64,000 nucleotides of DNA, from the NCBI GenBank assembly GCA_964384025.1, contig CAYLJJ010000019.1:11361-75360 (forward strand), given 5' to 3'. The notes beneath the pieces were generated by a model that worked only from the letters and a program-made list of their open reading frames with translations, searched no databases and was not told the DNA's origin. Positions 8,794-18,400 of this stretch are shown here, piece by piece (positions within the stretch are counted from its first letter, which is position 1; the number at the start of each line of letters is the position of its first letter). A program made the position numbers and the translations under genes. The DNA comes from CAYLJJ01 sp964384025. GTDB lineage: Bacteria > Myxococcota_A > Bradymonadia > UBA7976 > UBA1532.

Positions 8794-11450
8794 GCCTTCA
8801 CAGCAGCCTCTCCAGGCTGTGGGCTCTCTCCCTCCTGGCTTGTAATCCCAGCACTCCTCCTCCTGAAGCTGCTCCGAAGCTGCCGCTTTGGAACGCTCGA
8901 GCTTTAAGGCTGCCTGAAGGCCGCTTCTGTTTTGACAGCCAAAAAGCCCCCATCCTGGCGTTGCCTGTAGGCTCGGGTTGGCGCCTGGAGTTTGGAGGGG
9001 AGCCCCTAGAGTTTGAGATTGAACAGCGTGAAGAGGGGCGCCTGCTCAAAGCTCACGGGGCAGATCTCTCCTCTGGTGAAGCAGCTCTCTGTCTCCTAAA
9101 CAGGGCTGGATGGCGCTTCTGTTGGCCTGCGCGTTGGGGGCCTCCACCTGATCAACTTCCAGTCCTCCAGGGCGCCGTCAAGTTACGCAAAGAGGGGAAG
9201 TTAAAGGCCGCTGTGAGGGCTCTAGAGTTGATCCTAGCCGGGCTGAAAGGCTGGGAGCGGCTCTGGGCCTTAGTAGAGCTGGGCCGTATTCATTACCGAA
9301 GCAGCCAGGCTCCTGAAGCGATCAGAGCGTGGAGCACGGCGGCTGAGCTGGCTGAATCTTTAGGATATCCAGGAGAGGCTGCTAATCGAATGCGGGCGAT
9401 CGTTCACCTTCACTACTGGCGCCGAGACTTTCAGGCCGCTGAACGCTGGTTAAAGCGGGCGGAGCGGCTGGAGAGCGCCCCTCTTCAACCTGTGGCTGAG
9501 CTGCGCAGCCAATATTTGAGGGGCCTGTTGGCGGCGCAGTTGGGCGCTTTTAGAGAGGCTGAAGCGGCTCTGCGCCGGGTGGTCGAGCGAGGTGAAGCCC
9601 TCGCGCTCCCCGAGGCGGGCTACGCAGGGATGATGCTGGGTTGGCTGCTCCAGACCCTGGGCCGTCATGGGGAGGCGATGAGCCTCTATAAGCAGCTTGC
9701 CCCTCGCTATGAACTCAACAAGGTCTCCAAGCGCGACCGCGCCACCTTCCTCAGCAACCGAGGCTGGATTCGCTTACTGGGCAGTGATCGAGGTCTGCTG
9801 CCCCTCGCCCCTGTTCAAACCCGTGGGGATTTTGAGGCCGCACGGCAGCTTTTTCAGGGCTTGGGAGATCTGGGGCGAGCTGCCAACGCCTCGATTAATT
9901 TAGCTTGGTTGGCTCAACGCCGAGGAGCATCCGCTGAGGCTCAGCGCCTCCTCGAAGAGGTTAAACAGGTGCCAGAGCTGGGCATCGGTCGCTTCTTTGC
10001 TCAGCTCTTAGAAGCAGATCTGTTAGCTGCTCAAGGAGCACATAAGCAAACTCAGGCTCTCTGCGCCGCGCTGGAGCGAGAGGCTGAAGGTGAGTGGCCT
10101 GGCAGCGAGATCCCCTGGCGCGCGGCCTTCTGTCAAGGGAGAGCTTTAGAGGCGCAGGGTCAAGGGCAAGCAGCCCTTAAGGCTTTTCAGGGGGGCTTGA
10201 AACACCTGGAACGTATGGCGCGCTTCACTGGAGTTCGTGAAGATCGCGCCCCCTTCTTCAGAGATCGTCAAAAGCTGAGCAACTCCACCCTGCGTCTCCT
10301 TCTACGACAGGGGGAGTTAAGTCTGGCGTTTCAAGTCGCCGATCGTGCTCAGGCTCAAGTCCTCCAAGCCCTAGAGGGGCGGCTGCGTGTAGAACGCCTG
10401 AGCGCTGAGCAGCGAGAGGTTTGGGAGCAACTCATCAGCCAGCATCAGCGCTTAGAGTCACAGCTTAAAGAGCAGAGGGCGAGAGGGAAGATGCTCTGGC
10501 GAGAGGAGGAGAAGAGGGCTTGGCAGCAGGAGAAGCAGCAGCTACGGAGTCAACGAGATCAAGCTTTTGATGTCGCTTGGGAGTGGCTGGAGCGAGCCAG
10601 CCCCGGAGCAGCACTCTCCAACTCAGAGCCCCTTCAACTTAAGCTGGGGGCGAGGAAGGCGCTGATCCTCTTTCTTCAGTTGGGGGAGTTGACAGAGGCG
10701 CTTTGGCTCAGAGAGGGAGAACTGCGACATCTCAAACAGCCCTTTCAACAGCTCACTCAGCTCAGCGCAGATCTTAAACAGCTCTACGTCATCCCAGGGA
10801 GCGTGAAGGGGGTCTATCAAGCGCTCCAGCCGCTCATGGGTCAGCTCTCTCTCAGCTTTCTCCCCTCTTTGGGCCTCCTCAGGGTCGGGGAGCGCAGCCC
10901 TGAAGGAGCGCCCTTGGTCCTGGCTGATCCTGAGCGCAACCTACCTGGAGCGCGTCGAGAGGGAGAGCGGGTGGCGGAGCTGCTCAAGGCGAGGCTCTGG
11001 CTTGGAGCACAGATCCGTGCGGAGCCTCTCTGGAGCACGCTGTCTGGAAGCAGCCTTCTTCACTTCGCGGGACATGGAGATCTCCGCGCAGCAGATCCCT
11101 GGGCGGCTCATCTACGCCTCGCAGGAGGAGAACGTCTCGACATGGAGAGCCTCCTCCTGCGTCGCCCCCGCCTGGGGCTTGTGGTCTTGAGTGGCTGTGC
11201 TACAGGACGACGTTTAAGCTTAGCAGGACATCAGACCTTGGGTCTGCCCGAAGCCTTTCTCTTGGCAGGAGCTTTTGGGGTCTTGGCTGCTCGGCGTGAT
11301 CTGGAAGATGGTGAGGCTGAGCGCTTTATGTGGCGCTTCTATCAGGCGGGAGGAGCGACACAACCTGCTGAAGCTCTACGAGAGGCGACCGCGCGCTCTC
11401 AGAGGCTTCAAGATCCTGTCTGGAGCGCTTTTCAGCTCTGGGGTGGCTGA
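8790..11450 (+). CDS. TPR-CHAT lipoprotein (caspase-like peptidase)
   Basis: The 886-residue protein has a lipoprotein-like start (SRLWALSLLACNPS, Cys at residue 18). A long stretch of about residues 125-500 contains TPR-like helical pairs. A coiled segment follows, and then a C-terminal CHAT domain. The catalytic dyad is visible as HFAGHGD near residue 757-763 and VVLSGCATG near residue 798-806. CHAT proteins are caspase/separase-like cysteine peptidases, often activated through their TPR scaffold. An outer-membrane or periplasmic CHAT protein is unusual, since characterised ones are mostly cytosolic. It overlaps the exonuclease gene by four bases. Confidence 0.88.
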   Translation: MSLHSSLSRLWALSLLACNPSTPPPEAAPKLPLWNARALRLPEGRFCFDSQKAPILALPVGSGWRLEFGGEPLEFEIEQREEGRLLKAHGADLSSGEAALCLLNRAGWRFCWPARWGPPPDQLPVLQGAVKLRKEGKLKAAVRALELILAGLKGWERLWALVELGRIHYRSSQAPEAIRAWSTAAELAESLGYPGEAANRMRAIVHLHYWRRDFQAAERWLKRAERLESAPLQPVAELRSQYLRGLLAAQLGAFREAEAALRRVVERGEALALPEAGYAGMMLGWLLQTLGRHGEAMSLYKQLAPRYELNKVSKRDRATFLSNRGWIRLLGSDRGLLPLAPVQTRGDFEAARQLFQGLGDLGRAANASINLAWLAQRRGASAEAQRLLEEVKQVPELGIGRFFAQLLEADLLAAQGAHKQTQALCAALEREAEGEWPGSEIPWRAAFCQGRALEAQGQGQAALKAFQGGLKHLERMARFTGVREDRAPFFRDRQKLSNSTLRLLLRQGELSLAFQVADRAQAQVLQALEGRLRVERLSAEQREVWEQLISQHQRLESQLKEQRARGKMLWREEEKRAWQQEKQQLRSQRDQAFDVAWEWLERASPGAALSNSEPLQLKLGARKALILFLQLGELTEALWLREGELRHLKQPFQQLTQLSADLKQLYVIPGSVKGVYQALQPLMGQLSLSFLPSLGLLRVGERSPEGAPLVLADPERNLPGARREGERVAELLKARLWLGAQIRAEPLWSTLSGSSLLHFAGHGDLRAADPWAAHLRLAGGERLDMESLLLRRPRLGLVVLSGCATGRRLSLAGHQTLGLPEAFLLAGAFGVLAARRDLEDGEAERFMWRFYQAGGATQPAEALREATARSQRLQDPVWSAFQLWGG

Positions 11451-11502
11451 GTTGAGAGAGCGTGGCTCCATACTTAAGCTGTGATTTGGAGATCAAAGTG
11501 TC

Positions 11503-12645
11503 GTGAAGAAGCTATCGAAACGCTTGCCGCTCCTCCTGCTCTGGGCCTGCGCGAGCCCTGCTTCGCTTTTTCGAGACGCCAGCCAGAGCCAAGCATCCCC
11601 CCTGGTCAGATCCATCCTCAAGATCAACACCTACCCCACCTTTATACCTGGATGGGTTCAACTCAAACCCCTGGGATCTAGATGGGGATGGAGTAGAGCC
11701 CCCCATCGATTGTGATGATAACAACCCTGAGGTCTATCCAGGAGCCCTGGAGATCTGTGATGGTTTGGACGACGACTGTGATGGGAGGCGAGATGAAGCT
11801 CTCGATCTAGATGGAGACGAGTTCTCCCATTGTGAGGAGTTTGACGACAGTTGCTCCGAGGTCAACCCTGAGATGGTGGAGATCTGCGACGGCCTAGACA
11901 ACAACTGTAACGGTGAAGTGGATGAAAACCTGACCTAGATGGAGATGGAGTCTCAGGCTGTGGTGGAGGCCAGATAGATTGCGACGATGAGGATCGAGAG
12001 ATCTTCCCTGGAGCTTTGGAGATCTGCGATGAACGAGATAATGATTGTGATGGGCAGATCGATGAGGGAGGGGGCTGTGAAGGGGCAAGCTGTATCGGCT
12101 GCGCGGATGCTCAGCGAGACGCTCTTGAGAGCCTAGAGCGTTGGCCCATCGTCGCTGCCTGCGAGGGGCGCTTTTTGGTGATGAGCTTGCGAGCGCCTCG
12201 CAGAGGGAGAGCTTGTGGAGACGATCTGGTTGAAGAGTGTGCGGTTCCAGAGGACCTCTGTGCTCAAGGTTGGCGCATCTGTATGCATGATGGTTATGCG
12301 CTGGATCTGCGCTTCCGTCTACAGGCTCTGGAGTGTAACAGCCTCTCCAAGCCTTTTGTCGCCGCCAGCAACCACTGCTCCAACAAGCCTGATGATAGCC
12401 CTCGCTCCAATGGGTGCGATCAAGCAGAGCCCTATGGCTGTGGGGCTACGGGCTGGCATACCGCTCCCATTGTCTGTGGTCCTCATGAGAGCAGCCATTG
12501 CGCTCACGGAGTTTGGCCAAGAGAGACACATATCTTTGGTCCGTACACCAGTTGCACGGAAAACACCGGTTGTGGACGGATCGGCTCAGAGACAGAGTTT
12601 GGAGGCCAAGGTCAGCTCGCTGGCGTCCTCTGCTGCCGAGACTAA
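11503..12645 (+). pseudogene. Frameshifted MopE-type repeat lipoprotein gene
   Basis: A GTG start at 11503 opens a lipoprotein signal (LPLLLLWACASP). That frame runs to a stop near 11713, but from about 11605 the coding signal moves one base forward and shows MopE-type metal-binding repeats such as DCDDNNPEVYPGALEICDG and GLDNNCNGEVDE. At 11936-11938 this frame hits TAG. The frame then returns to the first one, with another repeat (DCDDEDREIFPGALEICD) and a Cys-rich C-terminal domain ending CCRD at 12645. The first shift lies at or near a C6 run (11597-11602), the second at about 11933. Net frame is restored, so two single-base errors in the sequence, or true decay, are both possible. Confidence 0.7.
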
Positions 12646-12735
12646 AAGAGACCCTCCAAGGGCAGTCTTGAGAAATTTATGCCTCAACGTTGAAGCGCTT
12701 GGAATCTCAAGTCGCAGGATCAATTTCAGAAGAGG

Positions 12736-12764
12736 TTGACAGGCGTTTTCCGATGGGCTGTAAA
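12736..12764 (+). promoter_or_regulatory. Candidate sigma-70-type promoter of the T6SS operon
   Basis: A perfect TTGACA at 12736-12741 is followed after 17 bases by TGTAAA at 12759-12764, a four-of-six match to TATAAT. It lies about 50 bases before the tssJ start in a 171-bp gap, and a composition change begins here. No operator is recognisable. Confidence 0.4.
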
Positions 12765-12816
12765 TAATACCGTTCTTTGAATTCTGCTCCGCTCGAAGCC
12801 CGGGATTGGGGGTTGG

Positions 12817-13260
12817 GTGCCTTTCATTTTAAGGTATAGCTTACTGCTCCTTCTTCTAAGCTTTGGCTGTGGAGGTCCCCCAAAACTCAGAGTCGTCCTG
12901 GAGGCTGAACGAGATGCCAATCAAGATGCTCCCATCGCGGTCTCAGTTCTCGTTATTTACAGCAAGGAACTGCTGAAAGAACTCAGCCGACTTTCAGCTT
13001 CGGAGTGGTTCAAACAATCAACTCAGAGACTCCGTGATAATCCTGACATGGTTGATTTTGATCTCCTCAGCTGGGAACTCATGCCTGGACAGAAGGTAAA
13101 AGAGGTTGAAATTGAGCTTAAATCTGAAGATGCCAAAGGTTTGGCCTTCGCCGATTATTATACAGAGGGAAAACATCGGGTCCGTTTCAATCCCAAAAAA
13201 CGAATATTGGTTCTCTTGGGTAATGATGACTTTAGAGTCCTTAATTTAGAAGAAGAGTAG
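12817..13260 (+). CDS. tssJ: Type VI secretion lipoprotein TssJ
   Basis: The 147-residue product starts at GTG 12817 with a lipoprotein signal (LLLLLLSFGCGG, Cys at residue 18). The mature part has the TssJ pattern: a first strand RVVLEAERDANQD, then VSVLVIYSK, then a W-containing strand ending in LMPGQKVKE. TssJ anchors TssM to the outer membrane in the type VI membrane complex. The sequence is divergent, and the call leans partly on its position directly before tssK-tssL-tssM. Confidence 0.8.
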   Translation: MPFILRYSLLLLLLSFGCGGPPKLRVVLEAERDANQDAPIAVSVLVIYSKELLKELSRLSASEWFKQSTQRLRDNPDMVDFDLLSWELMPGQKVKEVEIELKSEDAKGLAFADYYTEGKHRVRFNPKKRILVLLGNDDFRVLNLEEE

Positions 13261-13325
13261 AAAGAAAAAAAAATGCATATCTGGATTTTTCTTCTCACAA
13301 ACTTTTTTCGATTCTGGGGGGGATC

Positions 13326-14654
13326 TTGAAGAACAAATCATCTATACCCAATCCTCTGCGTTGGTATGAGGGCATGCTCCTTGCACCACAACATTTTCAA
13401 CAACAAACACATAGATTAGAAAGAATAGCATATCATTATACAGCAATGAGCACTCCTTTTTTCTGGGGAGTTGAAGACTTAGAAATTGATTCAGGCCTAC
13501 TCGATTCAAAAACCCTCAGAATTAATCGAATCAAAGCCATTATGCCTGATGGCCTTTTTATATCGTCACCGCCGCCTGATCTAGATTTAGCCCCTCTTAG
13601 AGCAGAAGCAGAACGTCATCCTTTACGTATATACCTTTGTGTTCCTGACGAATCTGTTGCAGATCGACAAGGAGTAATGGCTCGTTTCGTTGTTCGTGGA
13701 GATTCAGCTGAGTCTGATCTTGATCCAGAAGCTGATGAATCATCACAGTCTATTCCGATTGGAAGGCTTGAACCCAATGCAACTTTAGTCGGGACAGAGG
13801 CAGGTACTGCTGGAAGAGTAAGATTACCAATAGCTGAGCTTGAATTCACTGGAGCTGGTTTTAAAACCACTAAATTCGTCCCTCCGCTTCTTAAATTAAA
13901 AGAAGATGATTGGTCTCGATCTGTTTATCTTGTATGCAAAGAATCTTCCGAGAAAATAAGAGGAAAATCTCAGTATTTATTAGGAGAGATAAATAGCGTT
14001 ATTGAAAATTCGAACAAACCAGAATTTAAAAGGCAGTTTAATCAACTTACTGCGATACTTTCTTCATTTGAAATCGAATTTTCTTCTCAAGAGTCTCATC
14101 CATATAATCTTTATTTGAAGCTTTGTTCTCTCATGGCGCATGTCTCTGCTGTAGATATACCTGAAGAGGTCCCACGCTATCCAAATTATGATCATGAAAA
14201 TATCTATGGTGTTTTTTCTCATGTAGGAAAAACTGTTTCTCAAACGTTGGATCAAACGCTTCAGGAAATCTTTAAACCGTTTGAATTTGAAGGCAGTGGA
14301 CATAAGTTTTACATACAATTCCAGCAAGAGTGGGTTGATTGTAAGGTTGTAATTGGAGCATTGGGAGAACAACCGGATAAAGTTCAGGTGTGGATTGAAG
14401 AATGTTTCATTGGAACAGATACTCATACCAATAGTATGACAAAAAACAGAGATGTTGGTGCCAAACGTGTCCGGGATGATCGACAGGAAGGCCTCCAACG
14501 TCGTCCAGGAACAGTACTCTTCAATCTCGAACAAGATCCAAACACAAAACGCCGAAGAAGAATCGAACCAGGAGAAGTGCTCCATGTTTATCACCCTGAT
14601 AAGGGAGTAATGGACCCAGCTCCTCAGAGAATGTGGCTCTTTATAAAGCATTAA
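13326..14654 (+). CDS. tssK: Type VI baseplate protein TssK
   Basis: The 442-residue product has the family's N-terminal signature RWYEGMLLAPQHFQQQ near residues 12-27. The length is normal for TssK, the trimeric connector between baseplate and membrane complex. The start is TTG 13326, only three bases after a G7 run (13316-13322) that would serve as ribosome-binding site. A short upstream ORF (ATG 13273) ends with its TGA overlapping this TTG. The gene is markedly AT-rich. Confidence 0.93.
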   Translation: MKNKSSIPNPLRWYEGMLLAPQHFQQQTHRLERIAYHYTAMSTPFFWGVEDLEIDSGLLDSKTLRINRIKAIMPDGLFISSPPPDLDLAPLRAEAERHPLRIYLCVPDESVADRQGVMARFVVRGDSAESDLDPEADESSQSIPIGRLEPNATLVGTEAGTAGRVRLPIAELEFTGAGFKTTKFVPPLLKLKEDDWSRSVYLVCKESSEKIRGKSQYLLGEINSVIENSNKPEFKRQFNQLTAILSSFEIEFSSQESHPYNLYLKLCSLMAHVSAVDIPEEVPRYPNYDHENIYGVFSHVGKTVSQTLDQTLQEIFKPFEFEGSGHKFYIQFQQEWVDCKVVIGALGEQPDKVQVWIEECFIGTDTHTNSMTKNRDVGAKRVRDDRQEGLQRRPGTVLFNLEQDPNTKRRRRIEPGEVLHVYHPDKGVMDPAPQRMWLFIKH

Positions 14655-14667
14655 TGAGGAGTTAAAT

Positions 14668-15402
14668 GTGAAAGCTGCTCAACTAAGTCGATCAATTTTG
14701 CTTAATAAAATGAGGGATTTTTATGCCCTTATTATACGCCTTAAAGAAGAAATTGATCTAAGAGGAGCTGAAATCACCTTTGACCAAGTTCAGGGTGCTT
14801 TGATCTCTTTTATGGACCAACATCTCCAAGTTCATGATGAAGTCATGGCAGATCTCTATGAAGAGATGAAATTTATCATGATTGCTCTTGCTGATGAAGT
14901 TTTTGTCAATGTAAGAGGAGACTGGCCAGGACGTTCTATCTGGGTTCATAATCCATTAGAACTTCAAATCTATAAAAGCCGTAATGCTGGTGGAAAATTC
15001 TACGAAAACATAGACAATATTTTATCTCAGAGGGATAAGACAAAAGAAGATATCGCAGTAGCATACTTAGTTGCTCTATTATTGGGGTTTCAGGGACAGG
15101 CTAGAGAGGTTAAAGATGAAAAGGACAAGCCTCGTCGTTATAGGGATAGGTTAGAAAATTTTGTTGGAATCAGAAGTGTTGATGGAGACAGTTCAGAAAA
15201 ACCATTATTTCCCGATGCATATGCACATACTATTACCAAACCGCCTACAGATCAGATGCCAGATGCCAGAAAATATATACGTTGGCTTATTCTAGTTGTT
15301 ATAATGTATTTTTCCCTTTCACATGTAGCTTGGTACTTTCAAACTGATGAAATTCGTTCTGTAATTTATGAAGTTACGAATAAATCTGGTTCACAGGAGT
15401 AG
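14668..15402 (+). CDS. tssL: Type VI membrane protein TssL (DotU family)
   Basis: The 244-residue product starts at GTG 14668 after TGAGGAG. The cytoplasmic DotU domain shows ALADEVFVN and later YENIDNIL, and the single C-terminal transmembrane helix is about residues 210-230 (WLILVVIMYFSLSHVAWYF). The protein ends shortly after the helix, so there is no OmpA-like peptidoglycan-binding domain. It partners with TssM and TssJ and contacts TssK. Cell-wall anchoring must come from another protein if it is needed. Confidence 0.9.
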   Translation: MKAAQLSRSILLNKMRDFYALIIRLKEEIDLRGAEITFDQVQGALISFMDQHLQVHDEVMADLYEEMKFIMIALADEVFVNVRGDWPGRSIWVHNPLELQIYKSRNAGGKFYENIDNILSQRDKTKEDIAVAYLVALLLGFQGQAREVKDEKDKPRRYRDRLENFVGIRSVDGDSSEKPLFPDAYAHTITKPPTDQMPDARKYIRWLILVVIMYFSLSHVAWYFQTDEIRSVIYEVTNKSGSQE

Positions 15403-15410
15403 ATCAGGCT

Positions 15411-18400
15411 ATGGCCAGAAGTTCAAAGAAAGAACGAATATCTAAAGCTGCCGTTCAAAAGTCTTTTTCAAAAGCAGCCAAGGAACTCAGTCAGATCCTT
15501 CGAGATGAGGAGGCCATTTATAAAATTCCATGGTTTGGTCTGGTCGGAGAATCTGGATGTGAAAAGGGAGAATTATTGCATGCAAGTGCCATTAAACCGA
15601 GACAAGAAGCCCCGAGCAGCTACGGATTAAAGGGCAGTTGGGCAACACATTGGTGGTTCTTTAATGATGCAGTAGTAGTTGATTTCTCTGAACTATATTT
15701 TGGTGAACCATTAAGGGATGGAAGCAAAAAAGTTGGATTCTTCAAAAGGATATTTGGCAAGAACAATGCAATTGGAGAATGGAGAGAAGCTCTAGATTCC
15801 TTAGGCTTCGTTCGCCGGCGCAGACCTCTAGATGGCTTAATTGTTACTCTAGACGCACGCAAATTACAAGTGAATACTCCTGAGAAGATCAACCGCCTCA
15901 CTCGTGATGCTTCCGACTTTGCTGATCAAATACATGAGGCTCAATATCGACTCGGGATACATTTTCCTGTTTATATTATCCTTACTCATTGTGAGTCTAT
16001 TCAAGGGTTTGAAGCATTTGGTCGTTGCCTTTCCGAGCCAGTACGCGAACAGATGCTTGGATGGTCATCTCCGCATAAAATAGAAAATCATTATCAGACA
16101 GAATGGGTTGATGAAGCTATTGCTTCTTTGCATGAAGCCGTAAGTATGGCTCAGCTTCAGTTTCTTTCTGGAATTAGTAACCAGAACGATCGTGATTCTC
16201 TCTATTTATTTCCGAAATCTCTGAATGAGATCCGTGAACCGCTTAGGATATATCTAGATCTTCTTTTTAAAGGCAATTCATACCGTCGGCCTCTTCCTTT
16301 GCGCGGAATTTATCTTACAGGGAAAATTGGACCAGAAAAAACCAATCTAGAACACCCCCCCCCCCTTCCTTTTAATGATATCCCAGTCAATGAGCCAGTT
16401 AATGTTTCGCCAAGTTTTGTAAAACAGCTTTTTTCAGAAAAAATCTTTCAAGAACCCGGCTTGGCCGAGTTAGATAAAGATAGAAACAAAAAATTAGATA
16501 AAAAAGTTCGTTTTGCGAGATTATCTCTGTTAGTAACATTGATAATCTCGTTATTGTTAATGACAATTCAATATTTTAATACAGAAAGCAAAGTTGATGA
16601 TTTTAGCCATGTTCTCTCGATACTTCAAAAAAATACAGGAGACACGAGAAATTCATCAACTGCAAAAGAAGGAAAGGACCTGATTGCAACGATCGCTTTA
16701 TTTAAACTGGACTCGTTTGAATCTTTGCTCGTTCCAACAAGTTTCATAGAAGGAATCACAGATAAAACAATATCAGCCACATCATCTGTATTTGGAGCTG
16801 TTGTCGGCGATTATTTTGCTGGTGAATTAGAAACAAAAGCGGATGGAATCCTGCATCCAAGGTATTCAGTAGAATCTGATTTCCATGATTTGTCCGAGTT
16901 CAGATCAAAAATGGATCCGTTCATTGTAAAAGAAAAGACGCCAAAACAGTGGATAAAAAAGAAACTAGCTGAAGCTCAGCGAGTTGAACAACTTTATTCT
17001 CAGTTCAACCATTATCAGAGTCATACTCCCAATGACCTCTCTGAACTATACTCATATTTAAGTGGCACACCAGCTAGTGAATCGATAAAAGAAGAGAATG
17101 AAGAAGTCATCCTTCATCTGAAGAGCAATAAAGGGATGGCAAGCAAGGTCTTTAATAAAATAAGCGGATGGCCATCAATTGACTATGGCATCTATCGAAA
17201 AAGAGCAAGAAACAAATGGAAACATGAATCCATTGGTTTCTATGTTAAGTTTTTTGAAAAGAATCCGCTTAAAACAATCCTGCCTAAGATATCCAACCTG
17301 ATTGATGGAATTGAGGAAGAGAAAGGCTTAGCTCCTTATAATGATCGCTTTTTAGAGATTATTAATGGAGTTAAAGACATCGAATCCCACATCTCTGACC
17401 AGAAATTTGATTGGCTCATACCCCAAGAGATGATTCTTGGGAAAAACTATGATAAATTACTCGCAATATTGAATGGGCCCATTTTAAATTCTCAGGATGA
17501 GATTGAAAACCAGGAGGAAGTTGGAAGGGAATTTTCTAGTGAAGTTGAGTTATTGTTTAAGAACTTAAGGTCTTTTATTTGGAACGTGAAATCTTTACGT
17601 GGAGAAGAATTCACTCTTCTCGACAGGCAGGATGGAAAGATCAAAATCGATCCAATGTTGGATTCTATATTATCCTTGTTTAAGGAATATCAGGGGCTTG
17701 GTTTCGTCTTCTTCACTTCAGAAGAACGCAAGGAGTTTGCTGAATCTTTAAATAGAGAAGCAGGGACAAGAGTTCAATGGAATGATAGATTGATCAAGAA
17801 AGTATTATCTTGGCATAAATCCTATGATGCTTACTATAATAGAATTAAAACTCCAACATTTATTGATAGAACTCTAAAGATAGCTTCTACCAAAGAATTG
17901 TCTGAACGCATTAACCAGGTGATGGTAGAAGCACAACCATTAAAAATCCCGACAGAAACTCTCGCAAATAGCACTTGGACAGCTCAGAAAAAAGAGGGGC
18001 TAAAAAAGAGAATAGGTAATCTGTTTGAACAATTTGATTCAATATTAGAAGTGCAAATGGTGCTAGAAACAGTTGCGCCCCGACTAAAACAATCAAATAA
18101 TCAAGAACTTTTTAAAGTTTTAAAGGCTGACGCTCTCAAATTGATAACACAGGCCGATCAACTCCTAGAAGATGAAAATCTTTATCTTTTTGATGTAAAA
18201 GATGATTTATGGGAAGGAGAATCTCCTGTAGGTGTTTCAATATTTAGCGCTAGAGATCTAAGTGACTTAGTATCACGTTTGACCCTCCAAAGAAATACAA
18301 TTGCAGGCTTAGCAAATGATTTTGCAGGTCCACTGATTGAAAAAATCATTCCTCTCGGAAAACCTTTAGTTGATGATGGTATTGTTCAGAAATGGAAAAA

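Noticed and set aside
14064..14651. 195-residue open frame on the minus strand
   Set aside because: It is antisense to tssK in an AT-rich region and shows no coding signature.
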